Source of the DNA: Desulfuromonas thiophila
Lineage (GTDB): Bacteria > Desulfobacterota > Desulfuromonadia > Desulfuromonadales > Desulfuromonadaceae
DNA: 64,000 nucleotides
Direction: 5' to 3'
NCBI RefSeq assembly: GCF_900101955.1
Contig: NZ_FNAQ01000008.1
Span: 35,782-99,781 of the forward strand
The notes below the pieces were generated by a model that searched no databases, was not told the DNA's origin, and saw only the letters and a list, made by a program, of their open reading frames with translations. Positions 47,016 to 57,091 of this stretch are shown piece by piece. The stretch's first letter is position 1. Each line of letters begins with the position of its first letter. A program made the translations under genes and the position numbers.

Positions 47016-48524
47016 ATGTCCCCACAAGCGCAGATCCTTCTCGGTCAGGCCGACCAGCCTGTTCAGCTGCTCGGCCGTTACGCCAACCGCCACGGCCTGA
47101 TTGCCGGCGCCACCGGCACGGGCAAGACCGTCTCCCTGCTGGTGCTGGCCGAGGGTTTCTCGCGGTTGGGCGTGCCGGTGTTCATGGCCGATGTCAAGGG
47201 CGATGTCGCTGGTCTGGCTCTGGCCGGCGAAGACAGCGAGCGCCTGCGTCAGCGGGCCGTTCGTACCGGTCTGGGCCACTACCAGCCCGAGGGCAATCCG
47301 GTACTGCTGTGGGATCTGGCCGGGCAGGCTGGCCATCCGTTGCGCACCACCCTGAGCGAGCTGGGCCCGCTGCTGCTCGGTCGTGTTCTTGAGCTCAGCG
47401 ACAGCCAGCAGGGCGTGCTGGATATCGGCTTCAGGCTGGCCGACGACGAGGGTCTGCTGCTGCTCGACCTGGCCGACCTGCGCGCCCTGTTGCACCAGCT
47501 GGCCGAGCGCCGTAAGGAAATCTCCGTGCAATATGGGCTGGTCAGCCCTCAGTCCATAGGCGCCATTCAGCGGGCCCTGCTGCGGCTGGAAGGCGAGGGC
47601 GGCGCGGCCTTTTTTGCCGAACCGGCGCTGGAACTGACCGATCTGCTACGTACCGATCTGACCGGCCGTGGCTGCATCAGCATTCTGGCGGCAGACAAGC
47701 TGATTCTGCAGCCGCGTCTGTATGGCAGTTTTTTGCTGTGGCTGTTGTCGGAGCTGTTTGAAAACCTGCCGGAAGTGGGCGATCAGGAACTGCCCCGGCT
47801 GGTGTTCTTTTTTGATGAGGCCCATCTGCTGTTTGCTGACGCCACGCCCCTGCTCAGGCAGCGCATCGAGCAGGTGGTACGGCTGATTCGCTCCAAGGGG
47901 GTTGGCATCTATTTCTGCTCCCAGTATCCTGACGATCTACCGGCCGAAATTCTCGGCCAACTCGGCAACCGTATTCAGCATGCCCTGCGCGCCTACACCC
48001 CGCGTGACCAGAAGGCCGTGCGCACGGCGGCGCAGACCTTTGTCGCCAATCCGGGCGTCGATGTCGCCGGTCTGATCGGCCAGCTGGCCGTGGGCGAGGC
48101 GCTGGTTTCCTGCCTGCAGGATGGCGGCGTGCCCCAGCCGGTGCAGCGCACCCTGATCTGCCCGCCACGCTGCCGGCTGGGCGCCCTGACCGCCGCCGAA
48201 CGCGCCGCTGTCCAGGGTCGCAGCCCGTTGGCCGGCAAGTACGACCAGACCATCAACCGCGAATCGGCCTACGAGATCCTCAGTCGCAACCTGGAAGCCC
48301 GATCGGCTGTCGGGTCGCCGCCGGTATCCCCGCGGCCGTCATCGCCGGGCGGCGCCGGCGAGCAGGATCGCGGTATGCTGGGCGAGCTGCTATGGGGCAA
48401 TGGCCGGCGCCAGGGGGTGGCTGAAACCCTGGCCAAGCAGACGGCCCGCACCATTGGCAGCCAGCTGGGGCGCCAGATTGTGCGCGGCCTGCTGGGAGGC
48501 ATTTTTGGCGGTGGCCGCCGTTAG
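47016..48524 (+). CDS. HerA-like / DUF853 (YjgR-type) ATPase
   Basis: 502-aa P-loop ATPase of the HerA/FtsK superfamily. Walker A is GATGTGKTVSLLVLA (about 32), Walker B LVFFFDEAHLLF (about 265) and an Arg-finger/sensor region around RLIRSKGVGIYFCSQ (about 290). The domain from about 1 to 385 matches the DUF853/YjgR family, followed by a low-complexity linker and a short C-terminal segment rich in Gly/Arg. Precise role unknown. Confidence 0.85.
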   Translation: MSPQAQILLGQADQPVQLLGRYANRHGLIAGATGTGKTVSLLVLAEGFSRLGVPVFMADVKGDVAGLALAGEDSERLRQRAVRTGLGHYQPEGNPVLLWDLAGQAGHPLRTTLSELGPLLLGRVLELSDSQQGVLDIGFRLADDEGLLLLDLADLRALLHQLAERRKEISVQYGLVSPQSIGAIQRALLRLEGEGGAAFFAEPALELTDLLRTDLTGRGCISILAADKLILQPRLYGSFLLWLLSELFENLPEVGDQELPRLVFFFDEAHLLFADATPLLRQRIEQVVRLIRSKGVGIYFCSQYPDDLPAEILGQLGNRIQHALRAYTPRDQKAVRTAAQTFVANPGVDVAGLIGQLAVGEALVSCLQDGGVPQPVQRTLICPPRCRLGALTAAERAAVQGRSPLAGKYDQTINRESAYEILSRNLEARSAVGSPPVSPRPSSPGGAGEQDRGMLGELLWGNGRRQGVAETLAKQTARTIGSQLGRQIVRGLLGGIFGGGRR

Positions 48525-48541
48525 CAGGCGGTTAAAAGACA

Positions 48542-48593
48542 GCCGGTAGTGCCCATGGATGGGCGACCAAAATTATTCATTGCTTTGTAATGG
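48542..48593 (+). repeat. 52-nt dispersed repeat, copy A
   Basis: Matches 55537-55588 at about 41 of 52 positions with no gaps. It contains hairpin GCCC-ATGGAT-GGGC (A1/G4 hexaloop) and a second conserved stem CATTG-N5-TAATG. It lies in the gap before the bacteriohemerythrin gene. Confidence 0.75.
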
Positions 48594-48663
48594 CGTGATT
48601 TTGTGAACAAGACGGAAAGCGTATTTTCGCCGTTTGTTTCATTCAACAAGCAAAGGAGTTTTC

Positions 48664-49131
48664 GTGGGAACGTTTATTCCGTGGACCGATCAGATCTGTA
48701 TCGGCATTCAGGAAATTGACGAGCAGCACAAGCAGCTGGTGGAACTGATCAACCGTCTGTACGACGCCATGACCCAGGGCGCCGATCGGCAGCAGGCCGC
48801 CACCGAGATTTTGCAGGAGCTGATGCAGTACACCATCGTCCACTTCGCCGTGGAGGAAAGCCTGTTCCGCATCTTTGACTATCCCGACTACGAGACGCAC
48901 CGTGAGCGTCACCAGCAGCTGCGTGACCAGGTGATCGACATCAACAAACGGGTGCAGGCCGGCGAACGCCTGATCACGCCGGAGTTGCTGTTCTTCCTGC
49001 GCAAATGGATCACCAGCCACATCATGGTGGAAGACAAGGCCTACGGCCCGTTTCTGCTGGCAAAAGGGATTGAAAAGAACTGGCGCCGCACCTCCTGGCT
49101 GGGGCGTATCTGGCCCGGAGCCCGGCGATGA
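48664..49131 (+). CDS. Bacteriohemerythrin
   Basis: 155-aa hemerythrin-domain protein with a non-haem diiron oxygen-binding site. Ligands are visible in IGIQEIDEQHKQLVELI (His), YTIVHFAVEESLF (His, Glu), THRERHQQLRDQV (His, His) and SHIMVEDKAYG (His, Asp), as in single-domain bacteriohemerythrins. GTG 48664 is chosen because AAGGAG lies 6 nt upstream; a TTG at 48634 has no ribosome site. It could buffer oxygen for nitrogenase. It overlaps the next gene as ATGA. Confidence 0.9.
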   Translation: MGTFIPWTDQICIGIQEIDEQHKQLVELINRLYDAMTQGADRQQAATEILQELMQYTIVHFAVEESLFRIFDYPDYETHRERHQQLRDQVIDINKRVQAGERLITPELLFFLRKWITSHIMVEDKAYGPFLLAKGIEKNWRRTSWLGRIWPGARR

Positions 49132-49499
49132 ACGACCGCTGTTTTTCGCCCGCCGCAGTTGCGGTTCTGCTGTTGGCCGCAGTGCTGCTGTGCCACGGTT
49201 GCGCCAAGGAGGCGGTTGCGCCTGCGGCCAGGCCGCGTTTGCAGCTGGCCGATCACCTCAGCGTTTACCACTGCGACAGCGGCGCGCGAATCGTCATCTG
49301 CCCCACCAACGACGCTTTGCTGCTGAGTTGGCAGGATCACAGCTACAGTCTGCGCCAGGCCATCAGCGCCAGTGGCGCGCGCTATCAGGGCGAAGGGCTG
49401 GAATGGTGGAGCAAGGGCAACGAGGCCTGGCTGTCGCGCCTGACCGCCCAGGGGCCGGACGAGCCGCTGGAGCATTGCCGGCTGGACGGCGGGCGCTGA
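49128..49499 (+). CDS. MliC-like lipoprotein (C-type lysozyme inhibitor family)
   Basis: 123-aa predicted lipoprotein with lipobox LLCHGC (Cys near 25). The mature domain has YHCDSGARIVICP, SYSLRQAISASGARYQGEG and WWSKGNEAWL, which match the MliC/PliC fold (second stretch split: SYSLRQAIS, ASGARYQGEG). A role as a lysozyme inhibitor is inferred from the fold. It overlaps the bacteriohemerythrin stop as ATGA. Confidence 0.75.
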   Translation: MNDRCFSPAAVAVLLLAAVLLCHGCAKEAVAPAARPRLQLADHLSVYHCDSGARIVICPTNDALLLSWQDHSYSLRQAISASGARYQGEGLEWWSKGNEAWLSRLTAQGPDEPLEHCRLDGGR

Positions 49500-49585
49500 T
49501 TGAATAGCCGCCTTGTGGATGGCAGGCGTTGTCCCGTGGAACCGTCAGGCATTTCTTGCGGGCGAGAGAAAGGATGTGCTCACAG

Positions 49586-50074
49586 ATGGAGATCGTTCGC
49601 GTTGATGCAGGCAATCTCGCGGTTTATCTGAACCTGTGCCAGAGCTACGAAGGCGAATTTTCAGCCATCACCGGCAAAAAGCCAGATGCAAAGGGCCTGT
49701 TCGCGCTGGATACCCCGATAGGCGGTGACGTGCTGGGTTATCTGCTGTATCAGGCGGCGGCGCCGGTCGGTTTAGCCGCCGTCAGGATCAAGGCGGCATT
49801 GGCCAGCTTCGAGGTCTGTGAATTTTATGTGGTTCCCAGCTGCCGCAGACAGGATCTGGGCAAGAACTTTGCCCAGGCCCTTTTCCGCCGCCATGCGGGC
49901 GCCTGGGAAGTCAAGCAGATCTCTGGTGCTGAACATGCCACGGCCTTCTGGCGCCGGGTGATCGATGATTTCACCGGCGGCGCCTATCAGGAAGACAGCT
50001 ATCGGGATGCCTATTGGGGGCAGGTCGTGCGCCAGCAGTTTGTTTCCTGCGAAGAGGGGAGGCCGGCGGTCTGA
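49586..50074 (+). CDS. GNAT-family N-acetyltransferase
   Basis: 162-aa predicted acetyltransferase, with the GNAT motif A region VCEFYVVPSCRRQDLGKNFAQALF around residue 70-95 (split: VCEFYVVPSCRRQD, LGKNFAQALF). I chose ATG 49586; ATG 49574 has its AAAGG too close. The substrate is unknown. It is separated from the MliC-like gene by about 90 nt. Confidence 0.65.
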   Translation: MEIVRVDAGNLAVYLNLCQSYEGEFSAITGKKPDAKGLFALDTPIGGDVLGYLLYQAAAPVGLAAVRIKAALASFEVCEFYVVPSCRRQDLGKNFAQALFRRHAGAWEVKQISGAEHATAFWRRVIDDFTGGAYQEDSYRDAYWGQVVRQQFVSCEEGRPAV

Positions 50075-50105
50075 TTTTCAGCTGAGATCTCCAGGGTTTG
50101 AAAAA

Positions 50106-50140
50106 CACAACGCCCGCGGTCTGACACCGCGGGCGTTGTG
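50106..50140 (-). terminator. Terminator for the large lipoprotein gene
   Basis: 15-bp perfect stem CACAACGCCCGCGGT / ACCGCGGGCGTTGTG with a CTGAC loop. On the minus strand a T-run follows (plus-strand AAAAA before the stem), so it ends the minus-strand lipoprotein transcript. The plus-strand side lacks a T-run. Confidence 0.8.
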
Positions 50141-50161
50141 CTGTCTGCAGAGGTTGCCAGC

Positions 50162-51952
50162 TTATTGCTCAAGCAGGGTCAGGTCGATTTCATAGACGGC
50201 GGTGGTACCGCTGACCTCGTTGCCGACCAGCAGCAGGGGCTTGCCGCCGGGGCTGTCGGTGGCACTTACGAAATGCAGCCCTTCCGGGCCCAGATCGCCG
50301 ACCTGGTCCAGATCGGTTTCGACATCGTCTACTGTGACATCGCGTTGATTGATGTACTGAACGTAAGCTGGAGCGTAGGGGTTGGAAACATCGTAGACCA
50401 TGATGCCGCCCATGCGCTCCAGGGCGATGAAGGCATAGGTGTGGCCGTTGATCACGCCCAGGGTTACGGCTTCGGCTTCCGGGCCTTTGTTGTCACTGCG
50501 GTCATCGCCCGCGTTGGCGGCATTGTCGTTGTTGAAATCCGCGCCGTAAATCAGGGCAGTAATCCGTTCAAAATCGTTGCCTGAATCAAAGACCTGCAGG
50601 CCGGTTTCCGCCTCCCAGATGGAGAAGGAACGAGCGCCATAGGCGTAGAGTTTCTCGAATTCGGTTCCGCCGTTCATCGCCACCGTGGTGTGGTAGGAAA
50701 ACTTCAACCGCCTCAGGGCATCGTCACCGCCGAATCCCCCGTTGGTGGGGAACAGCGGGTTGCCTTCGCTGTTCACCAGCATGACGTTGTCGCTATCGTA
50801 ATAGTCCTTGGCGGAGAATTCATCGACACAGATCCCGTCATCGGCCGCATAGAAGTAGCCGGCCCCTTCGCAGGCGTCCCGGGACAACCCGTTGAGCCAG
50901 TCCTCGCGGGAATCGCCCTCGTTGGCTGTTACCAGAAACGTTCGACCGTTGTGGTGGTAGGACGTGATAGCGTCCGGCATGTAGATGCCCATGACCGGCC
51001 AGTTTCTGATGTTGACGCCGTCTTTCTGGCTGATGTCCAGTTCGTTGCCGGGAATGGAGTGGTCCTTGAAACCGAGGCCGAGGATTTTTTTTACCGTGCC
51101 GGCGGCAAGGTCGATCACGGCGATGGCGTTGTTTTCCTGCAGGGTAACGTAGGCAGTGGCGCTGTCGGCGCTGACACTGACGTATTCCGGTTCCAGGCTC
51201 TGCGCAACAGTGGCGTTGTAACCATCCAGTACCATTTTGTCGACCGGTAGTTCCGCATGGCGGGGGGCGCCGGCATTGAAGTCGCTGAAGTCGACTTCGG
51301 TTACGCTGTAATCGGCCAGCCGGATGATGCTGACGCTGCCTGCCGGGTCGTTGACATAGCCTTCGTCCGGCTCACCTTCGTTGGCGACCACAACCCGGCT
51401 ACCGTCGGGTGTGAAGGTGACCATGTCGGGAAGAGCGCCGACCTGGACGGCGTTGATGTAGGCCAGAGTGGTGGGATGGATAAAAACTACCCAGCCAGGA
51501 TTGGTCTTGGGCATGGCCTCGACGGCAATAGCCGTCAGCTCCCCCTGCAGAGCGATGCTGTTGGCAGCGCCCACCAGCCCGGCCTCGGTAGCCTTGCCGG
51601 CGCTGACCAGCATGGCGGCCAGATCGATACGGGTGGCGGGATCGGCATCATTCAGGTCGCTCAGGCTGGCTGCATTGAAGACATCCACCTGGCCCGAATC
51701 GGCGTTGACAACCAGCACACGGCGATTGACAGCATCAAAGGTCACGATTTCCGCCGCGCTCTGGTCAAATCCCTGAGAGGCCGTAGCGGCCACAGGCCTC
51801 AGGCTGACAACCTGGGCAGCACCATCCGCGCCATCGCTACCGTCGACCCCGTTCGTTCCGTCAGCACCATCCCTGCCATTGTCGCCATCACTGCCGCAGC
51901 CTGCCAGCAGCAGACAGAGTAACAGCGCGAGCCAACCCGGAATTCTTCGCAT
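50162..51952 (-). CDS. Choice-of-anchor-I family lipoprotein with collagen-like segment
   Basis: 596-aa exported lipoprotein. The signal peptide ends in lipobox LLLAGC (Cys near 19), then a short run of Gly-Xaa-Xaa repeats (DGDNGRDGADGTNGVDG) and a large beta-propeller-like body with TPDGSRVVVANEGEPDEGY, TANEGDSRED and a C-terminal LVGNEVSGTTAVYEI. These match the family annotated choice-of-anchor I or alkaline-phosphatase-like surface proteins. AAGGAGG lies 9 nt before the ATG. Function unknown. Confidence 0.78.
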   Translation of the reverse strand: MRRIPGWLALLLCLLLAGCGSDGDNGRDGADGTNGVDGSDGADGAAQVVSLRPVAATASQGFDQSAAEIVTFDAVNRRVLVVNADSGQVDVFNAASLSDLNDADPATRIDLAAMLVSAGKATEAGLVGAANSIALQGELTAIAVEAMPKTNPGWVVFIHPTTLAYINAVQVGALPDMVTFTPDGSRVVVANEGEPDEGYVNDPAGSVSIIRLADYSVTEVDFSDFNAGAPRHAELPVDKMVLDGYNATVAQSLEPEYVSVSADSATAYVTLQENNAIAVIDLAAGTVKKILGLGFKDHSIPGNELDISQKDGVNIRNWPVMGIYMPDAITSYHHNGRTFLVTANEGDSREDWLNGLSRDACEGAGYFYAADDGICVDEFSAKDYYDSDNVMLVNSEGNPLFPTNGGFGGDDALRRLKFSYHTTVAMNGGTEFEKLYAYGARSFSIWEAETGLQVFDSGNDFERITALIYGADFNNDNAANAGDDRSDNKGPEAEAVTLGVINGHTYAFIALERMGGIMVYDVSNPYAPAYVQYINQRDVTVDDVETDLDQVGDLGPEGLHFVSATDSPGGKPLLLVGNEVSGTTAVYEIDLTLLEQ

Positions 51953-52163
51953 AGAACATGTCCTCCTTGAAATGTGGGATCGAGAGCTTCCCTGGTTTCG
52001 GATCGGGTTACTTGACAGGCAATCTGTTACATCTGCGTTGTGGCCAGATTGTTTTTTCGTAAACCGACATTTGGCCGGTCACCATCCCCCCTGTGCTGGG
52101 CAGATGGCCACGGAGTGCTATACTTGCCGGCGCAGGATGAGCCTGCGGGAAGGAGGCTGCAGT

Positions 52164-52676
52164 ATGAATCGGGATGTTGGTAAGTTCGGTATCAATGACA
52201 AGCGGGGGCGGGTTCAGACCAGCAATGATCCCTACGCCAATCAGCAGACGTATGCCGAGGGCGCGTTTTGCAGTGGCTGTCATGCCCAGTACCGCAACAA
52301 GCGTTGGTATCTGGACGAGGAAGCCTTTGCCCAGGCGCAGCAGCAGGACAATGCCCCGCTGGTACTGTGCCCGGCCTGTCTGAAGATGCGTGATGGCTAC
52401 TACGAGGGCGTGGTGGTGCTGCAGGGCGATTACCTGTGGCAGCACGAGGAGGAGATCTGCCGTCTGCTCAAGAACGAAGAGGCCCGGGCGCGCGCCAAGA
52501 ATCCGCTGGAGCGGATGCTCTGTCTGGAAAAACGGGGGGAGACGCTGGTGGTGGAAACCACCGAGGAAAAACTGGCCGAGCATCTCGGCCGGGCTTTGCA
52601 CAGCGCCCACCAGGGGGAACTGCTGGTGCAGCGTGGTGAAGATAATCGCATCTGTCGGGTCAGCTGGCAGCGCTGA
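52164..52676 (+). CDS. BCAM0308-like CxxC protein
   Basis: 170-aa protein with AAGGAGG 8 nt before ATG 52164. FCSGCHAQYRNKRWYLDEE (about 35) and LCPACLKMRDGYYEG (about 72) provide paired CxxC motifs likely to bind zinc. The C-terminal half is charged and helical. This two-CxxC layout resembles the BCAM0308 family of uncharacterised bacterial proteins; I recognise the pattern but not a function. It stands alone between a divergent promoter region and the nifH leader. Confidence 0.68.
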   Translation: MNRDVGKFGINDKRGRVQTSNDPYANQQTYAEGAFCSGCHAQYRNKRWYLDEEAFAQAQQQDNAPLVLCPACLKMRDGYYEGVVVLQGDYLWQHEEEICRLLKNEEARARAKNPLERMLCLEKRGETLVVETTEEKLAEHLGRALHSAHQGELLVQRGEDNRICRVSWQR

Positions 52677-52810
52677 AGAGCCGCGTTTGCCGCTTTTGTG
52701 GGCAAAGCCTGTGCCGTGATGCCGCTGGAGCGGGCAGTGGCCAGGGCAATGTGGCGCCGGACTGCTGCCCAAACAGGCGCCGGCTGGTGGTAGCGGGGTC
52801 TTCTTGCGGT

Positions 52811-52827
52811 TTGGCACGTCTCGTGCT
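52811..52827 (+). promoter_or_regulatory. Sigma-54 promoter of nifHDK
   Basis: TTGGCACGTCTCGTGCT: GG 52813-52814 and GC 52825-52826 with 10 nt between. It lies about 375 nt before the nifH start; the expected transcript start is near 52837. Two GGCGCCGG copies 23 nt apart (52753 and 52776) upstream could be activator sites. Confidence 0.88.
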
Positions 52828-52914
52828 TCTGGTCAGGCGGTAAGCTCGCACGGATTTCGCGCCAGAGCGGCGCACCCGGCAGCAGGACGCAGAATCGACA
52901 GAACAGACCGACCG

Positions 52915-52930
52915 GGCACAGGGTTGTGCC
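52915..52930 (+). promoter_or_regulatory. ANTAR-type hairpin P1 in the nifH leader
   Basis: Stem GGCAC / GTGCC (5 bp) with hexaloop AGGGTT (A1, G4). P2 is 44 nt downstream. Confidence 0.75.
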
Positions 52931-52974
52931 GACCGGGCCGGTTTTACAACAGAGCAGATCATCACGGCTCATGA

Positions 52975-52990
52975 CAGGCAAAGGCGCCTG
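52975..52990 (+). promoter_or_regulatory. ANTAR-type hairpin P2 in the nifH leader, nested in the terminator
   Basis: Perfect 5-bp stem CAGGC / GCCTG with hexaloop AAAGGC (A1, G4), the same loop as glnB P2. Its loop and right arm overlap the terminator's left arm (52980-52993). Confidence 0.8.
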
Positions 52991-53021
52991 CGAAGAAGGT
53001 TTTCGCAGGCGCCTTTTTTTT
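52980..53021 (+). terminator. Regulated terminator in the nifH leader
   Basis: 14-bp stem AAAGGCGCCTGCGA / TCGCAGGCGCCTTT and eight Ts, roughly 170 nt before nifH. It would block nifHDK transcription unless antiterminated. Confidence 0.88.
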
Positions 53022-53161
53022 GTTACGCGAGGTAAAGCAATCACATCGGGGCCATGGCGGCGCCGGTCAGGGTAACGAAGCCCTTTCTGCCAGCAGGTGG
53101 AAAGGGCTTCGTGCGTTTAACGGCGAACGCGGCAGCAGATCAAAACGGCATTCATACCTAG

Positions 53162-54067
<906 letters not shown>

Positions 54068-54082
54068 GCAGGGAGGAAGTCT

Positions 54083-55522
54083 ATGTCTGAGAAAATCATT
54101 CCCGGCATCACCACCGAGCGCACCGAAAAGCTGATTGCGCAGACCCTCGCCGAAATGCCGGAAAAAGCCCGCAAGAAACGTCAGCCCCATGTGGGCGCCA
54201 ATGAGCCGGAGGCCAGTGTCTGCGCCGTCAAATCAAACCGCAAGACCGTTCCCGGTGTGATGAGCGCGCGCGGCTGCGCCTACGCCGGTGCCAAGGGGGT
54301 GGTGTGGGGCCCCATCCGCGACATGGTGCATGTCTCCCACGGGCCGGTCGGCTGTGGCTATTATTCCTGGGGCACGCGCCGCAACCTGGTGCAGGGCGTG
54401 CCCGGCGTGACCTCCTTCGCCATGGATTTCACCTCGGATTTTCAGGAAAAGGACATTGTCTACGGCGGTGACAAGAAACTGGAACAGCTGTTGCGCGAGG
54501 CCGACGCCCTGTTTCCCCTCAACCACGGCCTGTCGGTGCTGTCGGAATGTCCGGTGGGCCTGATCGGTGACGATATCAATGCCGTGACCAAAAAAATGGA
54601 GCAGGAACTCGGCAAGATCGTGGTGCCCTGCAACTGTGAAGGCTTTCGCGGCGTAAGTCAGTCCCTCGGCCACCATATCTCCAACGACAGCATCCGCGAT
54701 TTCGTCATCGGAAAACGCAGCTTCGACGCGCCGGCGACGCCCTACGACGTGGCCCTGATAGGCGACTACAACATCGGCGGCGATGTCTGGGCGGCCAAGC
54801 CGATTCTGGAGGAAATGGGCCTGAACGTGCGCGCCACCTGGACCGGCGATGGTGCCATCGAGGAAATCGCCGCCACCCACCAGGTCAAGCTCAATCTGAT
54901 CCATTGCTACCGCTCGATGAACTACATGTGCAAGGTGATGGAAGAAAAATGGGGCATTCCCTGGGTGGAATACAACTTCTTCGGCCCGACCAAGATCGCC
55001 GAAAGCCTGCGCAAGATCGCCGCGCTGTTCGATGCCGATATCCAGGCCAAGGCCGAGGCGGTCATCGCCAAATACACGCCCATGGCCCAGGCGGTGATCG
55101 ACGAGTACCGTCCACGACTGGAAGGCAAGACCGCCATGCTGTTTGTCGGCGGATTGCGGCCACGCCACACCGTCGGCGCCTATGAGGATCTCGGCATCCA
55201 GATCACCGGCACCGGCTACGAATTCGCCCATCAGGACGACTACGATCGCACCGCGCCGGAAATGGCCAAGGGCACGCTGATCTACGATGACGTGTCGGAG
55301 TTCGAGTTCGAGCGCTACGTTGAAGAGCTCAAGCCCGATCTGGTTGGCAGCGGCATCAAGGAGAAATATGTCTTTCAGAAGGCCGGCATCCCCTTTCGCC
55401 AGATGCACAGCTGGGACTACTCCGGCCCCTATCACGGCTACGAAGGCTTCCGCATCTTCGCCCGCGATATCGATATGGCCATCAACAGCCCAACCTGGAA
55501 ACTGATCAAAAGCCCGTTTTGA
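54083..55522 (+). CDS. nifD: Nitrogenase molybdenum-iron protein alpha chain
   Basis: 479-aa MoFe alpha subunit. P-cluster Cys residues are in [17 protein letters not shown] and [11 protein letters not shown]. The FeMo-cofactor ligands are the Cys near 270 region ([13 protein letters not shown]) and the His in [16 protein letters not shown]. The MoFe type is supported by these and by nifV and nifB nearby. SD is GGGAGG. Confidence 0.97.
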   Translation: MSEKIIPGITTERTEKLIAQTLAEMPEKARKKRQPHVGANEPEASVCAVKSNRKTVPGVMSARGCAYAGAKGVVWGPIRDMVHVSHGPVGCGYYSWGTRRNLVQGVPGVTSFAMDFTSDFQEKDIVYGGDKKLEQLLREADALFPLNHGLSVLSECPVGLIGDDINAVTKKMEQELGKIVVPCNCEGFRGVSQSLGHHISNDSIRDFVIGKRSFDAPATPYDVALIGDYNIGGDVWAAKPILEEMGLNVRATWTGDGAIEEIAATHQVKLNLIHCYRSMNYMCKVMEEKWGIPWVEYNFFGPTKIAESLRKIAALFDADIQAKAEAVIAKYTPMAQAVIDEYRPRLEGKTAMLFVGGLRPRHTVGAYEDLGIQITGTGYEFAHQDDYDRTAPEMAKGTLIYDDVSEFEFERYVEELKPDLVGSGIKEKYVFQKAGIPFRQMHSWDYSGPYHGYEGFRIFARDIDMAINSPTWKLIKSPF

Positions 55523-55536
55523 CCGGCTGTTGAACC

Positions 55537-55588
55537 GCCGGTAGTGCCCAGGGCTGGGCGACTCCCATCAATCATTGATCCGTAATGG
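55537..55588 (+). repeat. 52-nt dispersed repeat, copy B (nifD-nifK gap)
   Basis: Second copy of the element at 48542. The hairpin GCCC-AGGGCT-GGGC keeps the A1/G4 loop although the loop sequence differs, and the second stem CATTG-N5-TAATG is identical in pairing. Its last GG is part of the nifK ribosome site. Confidence 0.75.
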
Positions 55589-55599
55589 AGACTGACATC

Positions 55600-57063
55600 A
55601 TGAGCGCAGAGTCTGCTGTCCGCAGGATTGAACGCACACCGCCGGCCGAGATCGAGCGGGTGCGCAAATGGATATTTACCGAGGAATACCGCGAAAAGAA
55701 CTTCGCCCGCCAGGCGCTGGTGGTCAATCCGGCCCACGCCTGTCAGCCGCTGGGCGCCGAGATGGTGGCGCACGGCTTCAAGGATACCCTGCCGTTCGTT
55801 CACGGTTCGCAGGGCTGTGCCTCCTATTTTCGCAGCACCTTCAACCGCCATTTCCGTGAGCCGGCGCCGACGGTGGCCGACGCCATGACCGAGGATGGCG
55901 CCGTGTTTGGTGGCCAGAACAACCTGTTCGAGGGGCTGGAGAACGCCTACAGCCTCTACAAGCCCAAGATGATGGCGGTGTTTACCACCTGCATGCCCGA
56001 GGTTATCGGCGACGATCTGACCGCCTTCATCAAGAACGCCCGCCTGCAGGGCCATATTCCGGCAGATTTTCCGTTGCCCTATGCCAACACGCCCAGTTTC
56101 AACGGCAGCCATATCAACGGTTACGATGCCATGCTCAAGAGCATCCTGGAAACCCTGAGTGCCGGCCACCAGTCGCAGGGCGGCGACAACGGCCGGATCA
56201 ACCTGATCCCCGGCTTCGATGCCAATACCGCCAACTACCGCGAGTACAAGCGGATGCTCAAGGCCTTTGACGTGCCTTTCACCCTGCTGGCCGACATCTC
56301 CGACGCCTTCGATTCGGTCAACGATGGCACCTACCGGCCCTATCCCGGCGGCACGCCGCTGGAGGAGGCCGCCGAGGTGCTCAATGGCAAGGCCACCCTG
56401 GCGCTGCAGAAGTATTCGACGGTCAATACCCTCAAATGGCTCGGCGAGGCGGCCCAGGGAACGGTTGAGAGCCTGGCCATGCCCATCGGCATCCGCAATA
56501 CCGATGCCTTTCTGCTCAAGCTCAGCGAACTGACCGGCAAGCCGGTGCCGGAAGAGCTCAAGGCCGAACGCGGTCGGGCGGTGGATGCCCTGACCGATGG
56601 CCATCAGTATCTGCACGGGCGCAAGTTCGCCCTTTATGGCGATCCCGACTATTTGCTCGGTCTGGTGGGTTTTCTGCTCGAACTGGGCGCGCGGCCCTGG
56701 CATGTGCTCTGTTCGCGCACCACGCGCAAGTTCGAGAAGGAGATGAAGGCCCTGCTGGAAACCAGCGAATTCGGCCGGGGCTGCACTGTCTATATCAACC
56801 GCGATCTGTGGCATCTGCACAGCCTGCTGGCCACCGATCCGGTCGATGGCATCATCGGTGATACCCACGGCAAGTATCTGGCGCGCGATCACAGCATCCC
56901 GCTGTTCCGCGTCGGCTTCCCGATCATCGACCGCATCAATCTGCACCGTCTGCCGCTGATCGGCTACACCGGCACCCTCAACCTGCTGACCCAGCTGGCC
57001 AACCGTTTCCTCGACATTCAGGACGAGACCTGCGAGGACCAGTGGTTCGAGATGATGCGTTGA
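55600..57063 (+). CDS. nifK: Nitrogenase molybdenum-iron protein beta chain
   Basis: 487-aa MoFe beta subunit. P-cluster Cys are in NPAHACQPLGA, GSQGCASYF and TTCMPEVIGDD, followed by the Ser-containing region. ATG 55600 is chosen because GGAG (55587-55590) is 9 nt upstream; ATG 55585 has no ribosome site. The short 52-nt repeat lies between nifD and nifK. Confidence 0.97.
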   Translation: MSAESAVRRIERTPPAEIERVRKWIFTEEYREKNFARQALVVNPAHACQPLGAEMVAHGFKDTLPFVHGSQGCASYFRSTFNRHFREPAPTVADAMTEDGAVFGGQNNLFEGLENAYSLYKPKMMAVFTTCMPEVIGDDLTAFIKNARLQGHIPADFPLPYANTPSFNGSHINGYDAMLKSILETLSAGHQSQGGDNGRINLIPGFDANTANYREYKRMLKAFDVPFTLLADISDAFDSVNDGTYRPYPGGTPLEEAAEVLNGKATLALQKYSTVNTLKWLGEAAQGTVESLAMPIGIRNTDAFLLKLSELTGKPVPEELKAERGRAVDALTDGHQYLHGRKFALYGDPDYLLGLVGFLLELGARPWHVLCSRTTRKFEKEMKALLETSEFGRGCTVYINRDLWHLHSLLATDPVDGIIGDTHGKYLARDHSIPLFRVGFPIIDRINLHRLPLIGYTGTLNLLTQLANRFLDIQDETCEDQWFEMMR

Positions 57064-57091
57064 GCGTCGGTCGTTTGCCCTTCTCACGGGG

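Noticed and set aside
48542..48593. CsrA site CATGGATG in the repeat hairpin loop
   Set aside because: The motif is in copy A only; copy B has CAGGGCTG, so CsrA does not explain the conserved element.
50162..51952. Phage tail-fibre reading of the collagen-like segment
   Set aside because: The Gly-Xaa-Xaa run is short and follows a lipobox; the body matches a surface lipoprotein family, not a fibre.
52677..52810. NifA upstream activator TGT-N10-ACA before nifH
   Set aside because: No convincing match was found. A GnfM/NtrC-type activator is more likely, as in Geobacter; the two GGCGCCGG copies are only tentative.
55438..57087. 549-codon minus-strand frame opposite nifK
   Set aside because: Shadow of nifK; no ribosome site or domain.
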